A stretch of DNA of 35,663 nucleotides from CAYONP01 sp964405335 (GCA_964405335.1 CAYONP010000062.1:1-35663), one strand, 5' to 3'. Shown: positions 1-8,197, counted from the first letter of the stretch. Numbers and translations are program-made. The notes: generated by a model from the sequence alone, not told the origin.

Positions 1-555
1 GACATGCTGCGCGCGGCGGTGGCCGCGCGGAGTGAGCTGGGGCAGCGGGTGGCGGCCATCCTCGAGGCCGGCGAGCTGGTGCCCGACGCGGTGATGATCG
101 ACCTGATCCGCGACCGGCTGGGCCAGTCCGACGCGGCCGCGGGCTGGCTGCTCGACGGTTTTCCGCGGACGGTGCCGCAGGCCGAGGCGCTGGAGCGGAT
201 GCTGGCCGGATTGGGCCAGACGCTCGATGCGACGGTGATGATCACCGTGCCGGACGAGGTGATCGTCGAGCGGCTTTCGGGCCGGCGGGTTTGCGTAAGT
301 TGCGGGGCGACGTACCATAGGGTCTACTCGCCGCCCGAGCGCGAGGCGGTGTGTGACCGCTGCGGTGGCGAGGTGGTGCAGCGCGAGGATGATCAGCCGG
401 CGACCATCCGTCACCGGCTGGCGACCTATGCAGAGCGCACGGCGCCGCTGCGGGCGCGGTACGAGGCGGCTGGGTTGTTGCGTGAGTTCGACAACTCGGG
501 CCCGCCCGAGACGACGGTGGCGAAGGTGCGCGCGGCGCTGGGCGCGCCGGTGTAG
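1..555 (+). CDS. adk: Adenylate kinase, 5' truncated by the window
   Basis: Adenylate kinase interconverts ATP plus AMP with two ADP in the cytosol. The reading frame is open from base 1 and the first visible residues, DMLRAAV, match the STGDMLR segment after the P-loop. About 30 N-terminal residues, including the P-loop, therefore lie outside the window, and the ATG at position 4 is not the true start. Visible family motifs are GELVPD, DGFPRT of the core, and a LID domain with CVSC and CDRC, the four-cysteine zinc-binding type of LID. The C-terminal QPATIRHRL and TAPL segments are typical. It is followed after 11 bases by infA with no methionine aminopeptidase gene between them, although adk-map-infA is a common order. 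Identity is secure. Confidence 0.96.
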   Translation, partial: DMLRAAVAARSELGQRVAAILEAGELVPDAVMIDLIRDRLGQSDAAAGWLLDGFPRTVPQAEALERMLAGLGQTLDATVMITVPDEVIVERLSGRRVCVSCGATYHRVYSPPEREAVCDRCGGEVVQREDDQPATIRHRLATYAERTAPLRARYEAAGLLREFDNSGPPETTVAKVRAALGAPV

Positions 556-566
556 CGGGAGCCGAC

Positions 567-797
567 ATGGCGAAGACCGACAACAAGATCGAGGTCGAGG
601 GCGTGGTCAAGGAGACCCTGCCGAACGCCACCTTCCTGGTGGAAGTCGAGGCGGGCGAGGCGAAGTACGCCGTGCACGCCCATGTGTCGGGCAAGATCCG
701 GATGCACTTCATCAAGATCCTGCCGGGCGACCGCGTGTTGGTCGAGTTGACGCCATACGATCCGACCAAGGGTCGGATTCTGTATCGCTACAAGTAG
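567..797 (+). CDS. infA: Translation initiation factor IF-1
   Basis: IF-1 binds the ribosomal A site on the 30S subunit and helps IF-2 and IF-3 in initiation. The 76-residue product is close to the usual 72 and is a single OB fold. The family signatures VVKETLPNATF, HVSGKIR, ILPGDRV and ELTPYDPTKGRI are all readable. A GGGAG ribosome binding site sits 5 bases before the ATG at 567. The gene lies between adk and rpmJ, the position expected at the end of the spc operon and start of the alpha operon. It carries a slightly longer EVEAGEAKYA loop than the E. coli form. Confidence 0.97.
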   Translation: MAKTDNKIEVEGVVKETLPNATFLVEVEAGEAKYAVHAHVSGKIRMHFIKILPGDRVLVELTPYDPTKGRILYRYK

Positions 798-814
798 CGT
801 CCGAGGGGCGTGCG

Positions 815-928
815 ATGAAAGTCAAGGCGGCGGTGAAGCGACGTTGTGACCGGTGCAAGATCATTCGCCGGCGCGGTGTGGTGCGGGTCATTTGCACCAA
901 TCCGAAGCACAAGCAGCGGCAGGGCTAG
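815..928 (+). CDS. rpmJ: 50S ribosomal protein L36 (bL36), zinc form
   Basis: This 37-residue protein is the full length of bL36. It begins MKVKAAVKRR and ends KHKQRQG, which is diagnostic. The zinc ligands are present as CDRC (residues 11-14), a cysteine at residue 27 in VRVIC and the histidine of PKHK, so this is the zinc-binding version rather than the cysteine-free paralogue. A purine-rich CCGAGGGG stretch precedes the ATG. The next gene, rpsM, begins 9 bases after its stop, and its AGGAGG ribosome binding site overlaps the rpmJ stop codon. Confidence 0.97.
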   Translation: MKVKAAVKRRCDRCKIIRRRGVVRVICTNPKHKQRQG

Positions 929-937
929 GAGGCACAC

Positions 938-1315
938 GTGGCGCGCATTTCGGGCGTTGATCTTCCCAACCACAAGCGCTTGCAGGTGGCGCTGACCTAC
1001 ATTTACGGCATCGGCCGCAGCCGGGCGCTCGAGATCGCCTCGCTGTGCGGCGTCAAGGCCACCGAGCGGGTGGGCGACCTGACCGAAGAAGAGCTGAACC
1101 GCATCCGCGAGGTGATCGACCGCGACTACCGGGTCGAGGGCGACCTGCGGCGCGAGGTGCAGGCGAACATCCGCCGGCTGGTCGAGATCGGCTGTTACCG
1201 CGGCCGGCGCCACCGCATGGGCCTGCCGGTGCGCGGCCAGCGCACAAAGACCAACGCGCGGACGCGCAAGGGCAAGCCGAAGACGGTGGGTCGACGCAAG
1301 AAGGAAGGCCGCTAG
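938..1315 (+). CDS. rpsM: 30S ribosomal protein S13 (uS13)
   Basis: uS13 sits in the head of the 30S subunit and contacts the P-site tRNA and the large subunit through its basic tail. The 125-residue product starts ARISGVDLPNHKRL, has the helix-two-turn-helix segment TYIYGIGRSRALEI, and the tail GLPVRGQRTKTNARTRKG is the S13 signature. The start is GTG at 938, supported by a perfect AGGAGG at 927-932 with 5-base spacing. The stop is one base before the ATG of rpsK, so the two are probably translated together. Confidence 0.97.
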   Translation: MARISGVDLPNHKRLQVALTYIYGIGRSRALEIASLCGVKATERVGDLTEEELNRIREVIDRDYRVEGDLRREVQANIRRLVEIGCYRGRRHRMGLPVRGQRTKTNARTRKGKPKTVGRRKKEGR

Positions 1316-1316
1316 C

Positions 1317-1703
1317 ATGCGTGGTTCGACGGAGCGACGGCGGCGCGAGAAGCGCAACGTGCCGGTGGGCATCGCCCATATCACCTCGACGTTCAACAAC
1401 ACCATTATCACCATCACCGACACCGCCGGTCAGGTGGTTTCGTGGGCGAGCTGCGGCACGGTCGGCTTCAAGGGCACCAAGAAGGGCTCGCCCTTCCCCG
1501 CCCAGTTGGCCGCCGAGGCGGCGGCGCGGCGCGCCGCCGACGCCGGGATGAAGAAGGTCGAGGTCCACGTCAAGGGTCCGGGCAGCGGCCGCGAGACGGC
1601 CTGCCGGGCGCTCGAGAACGCTGGGCTCGAGGTCACGCTGATCAAGGATGTCACGCCGGTGCCGCACAACGGCTGCCGGCCGCCGAAGCGGCGCCGCGTC
1701 TGA
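1317..1703 (+). CDS. rpsK: 30S ribosomal protein S11 (uS11)
   Basis: uS11 forms part of the 30S platform and the mRNA exit region. The 128-residue product has the hallmarks GIAHITSTFNNTIITITD, GFKGTKKGSPFPAQLAAE and the C-terminal TPVPHNGCRPPKRRRV. It begins one base after the rpsM stop. In many bacteria rpsD (uS4, the autoregulator of this operon) follows rpsK, but here rpoA follows after 17 bases. rpsD must therefore lie elsewhere, and S4 feedback on this mRNA cannot be assumed. Confidence 0.97.
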   Translation: MRGSTERRRREKRNVPVGIAHITSTFNNTIITITDTAGQVVSWASCGTVGFKGTKKGSPFPAQLAAEAAARRAADAGMKKVEVHVKGPGSGRETACRALENAGLEVTLIKDVTPVPHNGCRPPKRRRV

Positions 1704-1720
1704 CGGAGGCTTGAGGCACG

Positions 1721-2707
1721 ATGATGATTGAGGTTGCGGGTCGGCAGCCGCTGGTCGATCCGGTGCGGGTCACCCCCGACTATGGCAAGTTCCTGATTGA
1801 GCCGCTGCCCCACGGCTACGGCACAACGCTGGGCAATGCACTGCGGCGGGCACTGCTCTCCAGCGTGCCCGGCGTGGCCATCACCAGCGCTCGGATCGAG
1901 GGCGTCGCGCATGAGTTCACCACCCTGCCGGGCGTGCTCGAGGACATGACCGAACTCGTCCTTAACCTAAAAGAGCTGGCCTTCTGCGTGGTCGGCACCG
2001 GCGCGGGCGGCCTCGAGGCGGGGCAGCGCTGGCCGGCTCGGATCGAGGCCGAGGGCAAGGGCGAGGTGACCGGCGCCGATGTCGAGCTGCCGGCCGACCT
2101 ACTGGTGGTCAACCCCGAGCTGCACCTGGCCACGCTGACCGCCGACGACGCGCGGCTGGCCATCGATCTGGCCATCGAGACCGGCGTCGGGTATGTCGCG
2201 GCCGATCGCCACGACGTCAGCGCTCAGGGCCTGGGCGTGATTCCGGTCGACAGCCTGTTCACCCCGGTGCAGCGGGTCAACCACGCGGTCGAGAGCACGC
2301 GGGTCGGTCACCAGACCGACCTCGACCGGCTGGTGCTGGAAATCTGGACCAACGCGGCGATGACGCCGGTCGACGCCCTGTCGTCGGCGGCACGGGTGCT
2401 CGACGGCTACTTCCGGCTGTTCTTCGACTTCCGCACCGAGCCGCGGCTCGAGGCGGCCGAGGGCGGCCTGTCGACCGTCGCCGAGGGCCCGCGGAGCGAG
2501 CTGCTCGAGGCCAAGATCGAAGAGCTCGACTTCTCGGTCCGGACCTACAACTGCCTGAAGAAAGAGAACATCAACACCATCCTTGAGCTGGTCACCTTGA
2601 AGGAGAAGGACCTGCTCGAGATCCGCAACTTGGGTGCCAAGTCGCTGAGCGAGATTCGCGAGAAGCTCGAGGAGCGGCACCTGACCTTGACCGACGACGA
2701 GGCGTAA
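1721..2707 (+). CDS. rpoA: DNA-directed RNA polymerase alpha subunit
   Basis: Alpha dimerises to nucleate RNA polymerase assembly, and its C-terminal domain contacts UP elements and activators. The 328-residue length is normal. The N-terminal domain shows GYGTTLGNALRRALLSSVPG and the IEGVAHEFTTLPGVLEDMTE stretch. The middle domain is residues about 50-170. The C-terminal domain, about residues 255-325, has ELDFSVRTYNCLKKENI and DLLEIRNLGAKSLSEI, the two helix-hairpin-helix elements. Two ATG codons stand in tandem at 1721 and 1724, and either could start translation after the GGAGG at about 1704-1708. rplQ follows after one base. Confidence 0.97.
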   Translation: MMIEVAGRQPLVDPVRVTPDYGKFLIEPLPHGYGTTLGNALRRALLSSVPGVAITSARIEGVAHEFTTLPGVLEDMTELVLNLKELAFCVVGTGAGGLEAGQRWPARIEAEGKGEVTGADVELPADLLVVNPELHLATLTADDARLAIDLAIETGVGYVAADRHDVSAQGLGVIPVDSLFTPVQRVNHAVESTRVGHQTDLDRLVLEIWTNAAMTPVDALSSAARVLDGYFRLFFDFRTEPRLEAAEGGLSTVAEGPRSELLEAKIEELDFSVRTYNCLKKENINTILELVTLKEKDLLEIRNLGAKSLSEIREKLEERHLTLTDDEA

Positions 2708-2708
2708 G

Positions 2709-3140
2709 ATGCGACACCGCAAGGCGAATGCCAAACTGGGCCGCCCGACCGACCAGCGGCTGGCGATGCTGCGCGAGCTGGCCAGCGGCGTGATCTTGGG
2801 CACCGGCACCGAGGCCCGGATCGAGACCACGCTGGTCCGCGCGAAGGCGACCCGGCCGTACCTCGAGAAGCTGGTCACCAAGGCGGTCCGCGGGTGCAAG
2901 CTCGAACGCGAGGCGGAACGCACCTCGGACGAGACGGCGCGGCAGGAGCTGCGCGCGGCGGCGGTTCATCTCCGGCGTCAAGTGCGGCGGAAGCTGCTCC
3001 GGCCCGAGCTGGTCAAGCACCTGTTCGATCATGTGGCGCCGCACTATCTCGAGCGGCCGGGTGGCTACACGCGGATCATCCGCACCGGCCGGCGGCGCGG
3101 TGACGGGGCCGAGTTGGCCATTCTGGAGTTCGTTGGCTGA
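2709..3140 (+). CDS. rplQ: 50S ribosomal protein L17 (bL17)
   Basis: bL17 lies near the peptide exit tunnel of the 50S subunit. The 143-residue product starts MRHRKANAKLGRPTDQRLAM, the standard L17 opening, and contains TTLVRAKATRPYLEKLVTKA and the C-terminal GGYTRIIRTGRRRGDGAELAILE. It is somewhat longer than the usual 115-130 residues because of a charged helical insertion around residues 60-90. Its last codons overlap the proposed start of truA by 8 bases, so the two genes are probably translationally coupled. Confidence 0.96.
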   Translation: MRHRKANAKLGRPTDQRLAMLRELASGVILGTGTEARIETTLVRAKATRPYLEKLVTKAVRGCKLEREAERTSDETARQELRAAAVHLRRQVRRKLLRPELVKHLFDHVAPHYLERPGGYTRIIRTGRRRGDGAELAILEFVG

Positions 3141-3891
3141 GCGCACCGTCCGCGCGATCGTCGCCTACGACGGGACCGACTTCCTCGGCTTCCAGCGTCA
3201 GGCCAGCGGGCGGACCGTGCAGGGCGCGCTCGAGACCGCGTTCGAGCGGCTCTATGGCCGGCCGGTCAACGTCCGCGGCGCGGGCCGGACCGACGCCGGG
3301 GTCCATGCCACCGGGCAGGTAATCGCCGCGCGGGTGCCGGACATCGTGCCGGCCGAGCGACTCGGGCTGGCGCTGCGGGCGTATCTGCCGGGTGACCTGG
3401 CGGTGCGGCAAAGCGGGCCGGCGCCCGAGGGGTTCGACCCGCGGCGGAGCGCGATCTCGCGGCGGTACCGCTACGTGGTGGTGCAGGATCGGTTCGCCGA
3501 TCCGCTGCGCGACCGGTTCGCGACGCGAGTCGAGCCGGGCTTGGCGGTGGCGGCCATGCGGACGGCGACCGCGGCGTTGATTGGCGAGCACGATTTCGGC
3601 TCGCTCTGCTGCGACGGTGGGCAGCGGGGTTCGACGGTGCGGCGGATGTTGTGCGCCGAACTGCTCGGCGACGAGCGGCTCGAGCTGGTCCTGGAGGCCG
3701 ACAGCTTCCTCTACCGGCAGGTGCGCTGCATCGTCGGGGTGTTGTTGGCCATCGGCCGCGGCCGGCTGGAGCCGGAGTGGACCGAGCGCCTGCTGACCGG
3801 CGAGCCGTGGCCGGCGGGCGTGAGTGTGGCGCCGCCGACGGGATTGGTGCTGGAGCGGGTCCGGTACGGCGAGAGTGACGAGGCGTTATGA
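3133..3891 (+). CDS. truA: tRNA pseudouridine(38-40) synthase TruA
   Basis: TruA converts uridines 38-40 of the tRNA anticodon stem to pseudouridine. The signature RTDAGVHA is at residues 52-59 with the catalytic aspartate at 54, and AYDGTDFLGFQRQ near the N-terminus is typical. The start is inferred as TTG at 3133, inside the end of rplQ. Homology begins immediately after it (AERTVRAIVAYDGTDF), a TGGAG sits just upstream, and the only upstream ATG, at 3031, would add 34 residues encoded within rplQ. The 252-residue length fits the family. Its stop overlaps the ATG of rplM as ATGA. Confidence 0.93.
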   Translation: MAERTVRAIVAYDGTDFLGFQRQASGRTVQGALETAFERLYGRPVNVRGAGRTDAGVHATGQVIAARVPDIVPAERLGLALRAYLPGDLAVRQSGPAPEGFDPRRSAISRRYRYVVVQDRFADPLRDRFATRVEPGLAVAAMRTATAALIGEHDFGSLCCDGGQRGSTVRRMLCAELLGDERLELVLEADSFLYRQVRCIVGVLLAIGRGRLEPEWTERLLTGEPWPAGVSVAPPTGLVLERVRYGESDEAL

Positions 3892-4322
3892 ACACAGTGC
3901 AAGCGAAGCCGAACGAGGCCGCGGCGGCGCGGCGGTGGTTCCTGGTCGACGCGGCGGGTCGCCCGCTGGGTCGGCTGGCCAGCGAGATCGCGCAGGTGCT
4001 GCGCGGCAAGGGCAAGGTGGATTTCACGCCCCATGTCGACGGCGGCGACTTCGTGATTGTGATCAACGCCGCCGAGGTGGCGCTGACCGGTCGCAAGGCC
4101 GAGCAGAAGATGTACTACCGCCATTCGGGTTATCCTGGTGGGCTGAAGCAGGAGAGCTACGGTCGCCTGCTCGAGCGCAAGCCGGAGTTCGTGATCAAGA
4201 AGGCGGTGAAGGGGATGCTGCCGCGCACGCCGCTCGGCCGCGAGGCGCTGCGCCGGCTGCATGTCTATGCCGGCGCGAAGCACCCGCACGGCGCGCAGCA
4301 GCCCGAGCGGCTCGAGCTGTGA
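3888..4322 (+). CDS. rplM: 50S ribosomal protein L13 (uL13)
   Basis: uL13 is an early assembly protein of the 50S subunit. The 144-residue product has WFLVDAAGRPLGRLASEIAQVLRGK, NAAEVALTGRKAEQKMYYRHSGYPGG and the KAVKGMLPRTPLGREALRRLHVYAG segment, all diagnostic. The N-terminal 15 residues (MNTVQAKPNEAAAAR) are a short extension common in several phyla. The start ATG overlaps the truA stop. rpsI follows, the conserved rplM-rpsI pairing. Confidence 0.97.
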   Translation: MNTVQAKPNEAAAARRWFLVDAAGRPLGRLASEIAQVLRGKGKVDFTPHVDGGDFVIVINAAEVALTGRKAEQKMYYRHSGYPGGLKQESYGRLLERKPEFVIKKAVKGMLPRTPLGREALRRLHVYAGAKHPHGAQQPERLEL

Positions 4323-4335
4323 CGGAGGATTGACG

Positions 4336-4734
4336 ATGCCGAAAGGCGAAACCTACTACGGGACCGGGCATCGCAAGACGGCGGTGGCGCGGGTCTGGCT
4401 GATCGCCGGCGGCACCGGACAGGTGACCGTCAACGAGCGGCCGCTGGACGAGTTCTGCGACGTGACGACCTATCGCGGCGAGATCTTCGAGCCGATGCAA
4501 TTGACAGGGACGCACGGCCAGTTCGATATCTGGGCGACGACCAAGGGCGGCGGGATCCACGCTCAGGTGCAGGCGGTGCGCCACGGCGTGGCCAAGGCGC
4601 TGGTCGAGTTCGACCCGGAGTTGCGGCCGAAACTGCGGCAGACCGGTTACCTGACGCGTGATCCGCGCGTCAAAGAACGAAAGAAGTTCGGGCGCAAGCG
4701 TGCCCGGCGCGGGTTCCAGTTCTCCAAGCGCTGA
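4336..4734 (+). CDS. rpsI: 30S ribosomal protein S9 (uS9)
   Basis: uS9 reaches the P site of the 30S subunit with its C-terminal tail, and the terminal SKR seen here is the residue set that contacts tRNA. The 132-residue product begins MPKGETYYGTGHRKTAVARV. The ATG at 4336 is preferred because a GGAGG sits at 4324-4328 with 7-base spacing and homology starts here. The in-frame ATG at 4261 lies within rplM. The motifs GGGIHAQVQAVRHGVAKAL and RDPRVKERKKFGRKRARR are typical. This ends the ribosomal protein block. Confidence 0.97.
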   Translation: MPKGETYYGTGHRKTAVARVWLIAGGTGQVTVNERPLDEFCDVTTYRGEIFEPMQLTGTHGQFDIWATTKGGGIHAQVQAVRHGVAKALVEFDPELRPKLRQTGYLTRDPRVKERKKFGRKRARRGFQFSKR

Positions 4735-4750
4735 GCCCGGAGGGATGTCC

Positions 4751-5755
4751 ATGGCGCGATGCCGGCTGGTGGCGGTGGTGCTCGTGCTGATCGGCGCGGT
4801 TGCTGCGCAAACCACCTACGACATCTACCGCGCGCGGCCGGGTGACACGGCCGAGTCGATCGCCGAGCGGTACGACCTGCCCGTCGCCGAGCTGATCGAA
4901 CTCAATCCGTTCCTCGGCACCCGCGCGCCGGCCGAGCATGAGCTGATCACCGTCCGCATCCGGCGCGACGAGCCGGTGCCCGACGCGCCGACCGTCGGCG
5001 GTGGGGCCAACGGCACGGGCGGCATCCGCGGGCCGCGGCTGCTCGATGCGCAGGGCAACCCGATCGGCCGGCCGCAGCGCGGCGGCCAGGCACAGCAGGC
5101 GCCGGCGGGGCCGGCGGTCGAACAGCCGACCCAGACTCGCGAGGTCTACGCCACGGCGACCACGGTCGGCCGGCTCGGCATGACCACCGAGGACAATCTC
5201 GGCATCTACCGCTACGAAAACGGCGAGACGACCGAGCTCTATCGCTGTCCGCGCAACACGCGGCTGGTCGTCGCCGAGCGGCGGGGACAGTGGTACGGCG
5301 TGGTCATGGCCGACCGCAACCTCGGCTGGGTCGACGCCGCGAAGGTGGTGTTGACCGAGACTTCGCTGGTGCCCTCGCAGAGCGCCGGCAATCCTCGTGG
5401 TGAGGCGATTGTGCGCAAGGCGTTCGAATACCTCGGCGTGCCCTACCGCTGGGGCGGCAACGGGCGCGGCGGGATCGACTGCTCCGGCCTGGTGCAGCAG
5501 TCGTACCGCAGCCAGGGCCAGTCGCTGCCGCGGGTCTCTCGTGACCAGGCGACGGTCGGTCAGGCGGTGCCTTGGGACCAGCTCCAGATCGGCGACCGGC
5601 TCTACTTCGCCAGCAGCGGCAACCGGATCGACCACACCGCGCTGTACATCGGCAACGGTCAGTTCATCCACGCCTCGGGCCGGCGGCGGCTGGTCTGCGT
5701 CGACAATCTCTACAACCCGCGTTACTGGAGCATCTTCGTCGGCGCGCGGCGGTAG
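4751..5755 (+). CDS. Secreted LysM / SH3b / NlpC-P60 cell-wall endopeptidase
   Basis: This 334-residue exported protein is predicted to cut peptidoglycan stem peptides. A Sec signal is visible at residues 1-20 (MARCRLVAVVLVLIGAVAAQ). A LysM motif at about 22-70 (RPGDTAESIAERYDLP, LNPF) follows, then a Pro/Gly/Gln-rich linker at about 75-130, an SH3b-like domain at about 135-203, and an NlpC/P60 domain at about 215-334. The catalytic set is Cys244 in GIDCSG, His295 in DHTALYIG and probably His307 in FIHASG. The ATG at 4751 is chosen because GGAGGG at 4739-4744 is 6 bases upstream, while the alternative ATG at 4745 directly abuts it. The gene begins 16 bases after rpsI, so it may be read through from the ribosomal operon. 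Confidence 0.92.
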   Translation: MARCRLVAVVLVLIGAVAAQTTYDIYRARPGDTAESIAERYDLPVAELIELNPFLGTRAPAEHELITVRIRRDEPVPDAPTVGGGANGTGGIRGPRLLDAQGNPIGRPQRGGQAQQAPAGPAVEQPTQTREVYATATTVGRLGMTTEDNLGIYRYENGETTELYRCPRNTRLVVAERRGQWYGVVMADRNLGWVDAAKVVLTETSLVPSQSAGNPRGEAIVRKAFEYLGVPYRWGGNGRGGIDCSGLVQQSYRSQGQSLPRVSRDQATVGQAVPWDQLQIGDRLYFASSGNRIDHTALYIGNGQFIHASGRRRLVCVDNLYNPRYWSIFVGARR

Positions 5756-5783
5756 CCATGCCCCAGCCAGATAGGAGCGAGGC

Positions 5784-6545
5784 ATGCCCCCTGCGCTGAA
5801 CCTCGGCCTCGGCATTGCCGTCGGCTTGGTGGTCGTCCTGGCCGCCTGCCTGCGCGTGCTGCAGCAGTACGAGCGGGGGGTAATCTTCACCTTCGGCAAG
5901 GTCAGCGGCCGGCCGCGCGAGCCTGGGTTGGCGTTCGTCGTCCCGTTCGCTCAGCGGCTGGAGAAGATCTCGCTCCGGCTCGAGGCGATGGATGTACCCA
6001 AACAGGACATCATCACCCGCGACAACGTGCCGGTGCGGGTCAACGCGGTGGTCTTCTTCGCTGTGACCGACCCGTTCAAGAGTGTGATCGAGGTGCGCAA
6101 CTACACGCAGGTGACCAGCCAGAAGGCGCAGACCTCGTTGCGCAGCGTGCTCGGCGGGTGCGAGCTGGACGAGATTCTGACCGAACGCGACGCGCTGAAC
6201 AAGCGGCTCGAAGAGGTGATCGGCGCCGAGGCGAGCGCCTTCGGGATCGCCGTGCGGTCGGTCGAAATCAAGGACGTCGAGCTGCCCGAGGGGATGCAGC
6301 GAGCGATGGCCCGCCAGGCCGAGGCCGAGCGCGAGCGGCGCGCCAAGGTGATTGCCGCCGAGGGCGAATATCAGGCGGCCGAGCAGTTGGCCCAGGCGGC
6401 CGAGATCCTCGACAGCCACGCCTCGGCGCTGCAGTTGCGCTACCTGCAGACCATGGTCGAGGTCGCCACCGAGGCCAACACAACCACCTTCTTCCCCATC
6501 CCGATGGACCTGATCCGGCCGCTGCTCAAGCACCTCGACCGCTGA
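5784..6545 (+). CDS. Slipin / stomatin-like SPFH-domain membrane protein
   Basis: This 253-residue protein has one N-terminal membrane segment (about residues 7-24) followed by an SPFH/band-7 domain. YERGVIFTFGKVSGRPREPGL, VPKQDIITRDNVPVRVNAVVFF and VIEVRNYTQV are classic slipin sequences. The alanine- and glutamate-rich stretch at about 170-215 is the usual C-terminal helix that forms coiled coils in the oligomer. Such proteins organise membrane microdomains and often sit next to an NfeD-family gene, but none is adjacent here. The ribosome binding site is AGGAG at about 5774. The stop overlaps the ksgA ATG by one base. Confidence 0.92.
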   Translation: MPPALNLGLGIAVGLVVVLAACLRVLQQYERGVIFTFGKVSGRPREPGLAFVVPFAQRLEKISLRLEAMDVPKQDIITRDNVPVRVNAVVFFAVTDPFKSVIEVRNYTQVTSQKAQTSLRSVLGGCELDEILTERDALNKRLEEVIGAEASAFGIAVRSVEIKDVELPEGMQRAMARQAEAERERRAKVIAAEGEYQAAEQLAQAAEILDSHASALQLRYLQTMVEVATEANTTTFFPIPMDLIRPLLKHLDR

Positions 6546-7315
6546 TGCCGCCGCGGCTCGGGCAGCACTTCCTGGCCGACGCGAGCATCGCGCGGCGGAT
6601 TGCCGACGCCGTCGGCCGGCAGCCGCTGGTGCTCGAGATCGGCGGCGGCACCGGCGCTCTCACCCGGCGGCTCGTCCCGCTCGCCAGCCGGCTCGTGGTC
6701 ATCGAGCTCGACCGCAACCTGGCCGCCCGGCTCGCCTCCGACGCGGCACCGCCGCTGGAGGTCATCCAGGGCGATGTGCGCGAGCTGCGCCTGTCCGACC
6801 TCGGCGGCGGGCCGTGGGCCGTCGCCGGCAACATCCCCTATGCGCTGACGTCCGAGATTGTGGTCTGGCTCTGTGAGCAGTGGCGCGAGGTAACCCAGGC
6901 GGTGCTGATGGTCCAGGCCGAGGTGGCCGAGCGCCTGGCAGCGCCGCCGGGCAGGAAGGCCTACGGACGACTGAGCGTCTTGGTTCAGTACCGCGCCGTG
7001 GTCGAGCGGCTGCTCGATGTGCCGGCAGCGGCGTTTCGGCCGCCGCCGAAGGTCGACTCGACGGTCGTCCGCCTGACCTTCCGCGAGCCGCCGGTGGCCG
7101 TCGCCGATGAGGCGCGGTTCTTCGCCTTGGTCGAACACGGCTTTCGCTGGCGGCGTAAGGCGCTGCGCAGCGTGCTGCGCCAGTGGCGCGGCTGGACCGC
7201 CGCGCAGGCCGAGGCGGCGCTCGCGGCCGCCGGCATCGACCCTCAACGGCGGGCCGAGACGCTCGACCTGGCCGAGTTCGCGGCGCTGGCCGCGGCTCTG
7301 GGAGCGGTGACGTGA
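6545..7315 (+). CDS. ksgA: 16S rRNA dimethyladenosine transferase KsgA
   Basis: KsgA (RsmA) dimethylates two adjacent adenines near the 3' end of 16S rRNA using S-adenosylmethionine. The 256-residue product shows the N-terminal GQHFL (6-10), the SAM-binding EIGGGTGALT (31-40), IELDRNLA (53-60), and the catalytic NIPY motif (96-99). FRPPPKVDSTVV and the C-terminal HGFRWRRKALRSVL are also typical. The ATG at 6545 shares its A with the slipin stop codon. It ends in a GTGA overlap with ispE, the common ksgA-ispE pairing. Confidence 0.95.
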   Translation: MPPRLGQHFLADASIARRIADAVGRQPLVLEIGGGTGALTRRLVPLASRLVVIELDRNLAARLASDAAPPLEVIQGDVRELRLSDLGGGPWAVAGNIPYALTSEIVVWLCEQWREVTQAVLMVQAEVAERLAAPPGRKAYGRLSVLVQYRAVVERLLDVPAAAFRPPPKVDSTVVRLTFREPPVAVADEARFFALVEHGFRWRRKALRSVLRQWRGWTAAQAEAALAAAGIDPQRRAETLDLAEFAALAAALGAVT

Positions 7316-8178
7316 TCCTCGAGACGGCGGCGAAAGTCAACCTGACGCTCGAGGTTCTCGGCCGCCGGGCCGACGGCTACCACGACCTGGCCACCATCTT
7401 CTGCGCCGTCGCGCTGTGGGACCGGATCACCATCACGCCGGCCGACGAGCTGCGGGTCACCTGCGACCACCCCGACGTGCCCGACGGCGCGGACAACCTC
7501 TGTCACCGCGCCGCCACGCTGCTCGCCGAGCGGTGTGGTAGGGATCCGGCGGTGGCCATTGAGATTGCCAAGCAAGTGCCGCCCGGCGGCGGCCTGGGCG
7601 GCGGCAGCGCCAACGCCGCTGGCGTGCTGGCCGCGCTCAACCGGCTCTGGTCGGCCGGCCTGGGCGACGACGAGCTGCGCAGCGTCGCCGCCGAGCTGGG
7701 CAGCGACTGTGCCTTCTTTGTCAGCGGCGGCACGGCGACCGCGGGAGGGCGTGGCGAGCGGCTGACCCCGCTGCCGGCGCCCGCGGAGGCAGCCGTCGTG
7801 ATTCTTGGCCCGTCGCGCGGCGTCTCGACCGCGGCGGTCTACGGCGCGCTGCGCGGCTTCCGGCCCGATGCCGGCGCGGCGACCGAGGCCGTTGCCGAGC
7901 GGCTGACCGCGGGTGCGCTGCCGCCGCCGGAGTGGTTGGTCAACGACCTGGAGGCGCCAGCCTGCGTCGTGGCACTTGAATTGGCCGCCGAACGGTCGCG
8001 GCTCGACGCACTCGGCTTGCGCACTGCGCGGCTGTCGGGCAGCGGCGGGTCGTGGTTCGTCTTGCTGCCGGCCGGCGAAGCGGGCGCGGTGGCGGCGCTC
8101 CTGCGGGCCGAGTGGCCCGGCCGCGCCGTCTGGACGGTGCCGCCGGCGACATGTGGCTGGCGGCTGGTGTCTGACTAG
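7312..8178 (+). CDS. ispE: 4-diphosphocytidyl-2-C-methyl-D-erythritol kinase
   Basis: IspE phosphorylates CDP-methylerythritol in the non-mevalonate isoprenoid pathway. The 288-residue length is normal. Visible features are AKVNLTLEVLGRRADGYHDL at the N-terminus, including Lys8, the GHMP-kinase ATP loop PPGGGLGGGSANAAG (about 90-104), the catalytic Asp132 in GSDCAFF, and the C-terminal RLSGSGGSWF. The GTG start at 7312 overlaps the ksgA stop by four bases, and homology begins at the first codon, so upstream starts inside ksgA are rejected. Confidence 0.95.
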   Translation: MILETAAKVNLTLEVLGRRADGYHDLATIFCAVALWDRITITPADELRVTCDHPDVPDGADNLCHRAATLLAERCGRDPAVAIEIAKQVPPGGGLGGGSANAAGVLAALNRLWSAGLGDDELRSVAAELGSDCAFFVSGGTATAGGRGERLTPLPAPAEAAVVILGPSRGVSTAAVYGALRGFRPDAGAATEAVAERLTAGALPPPEWLVNDLEAPACVVALELAAERSRLDALGLRTARLSGSGGSWFVLLPAGEAGAVAALLRAEWPGRAVWTVPPATCGWRLVSD

Positions 8179-8197
8179 ACGGGCCGGGACGGCGGGC

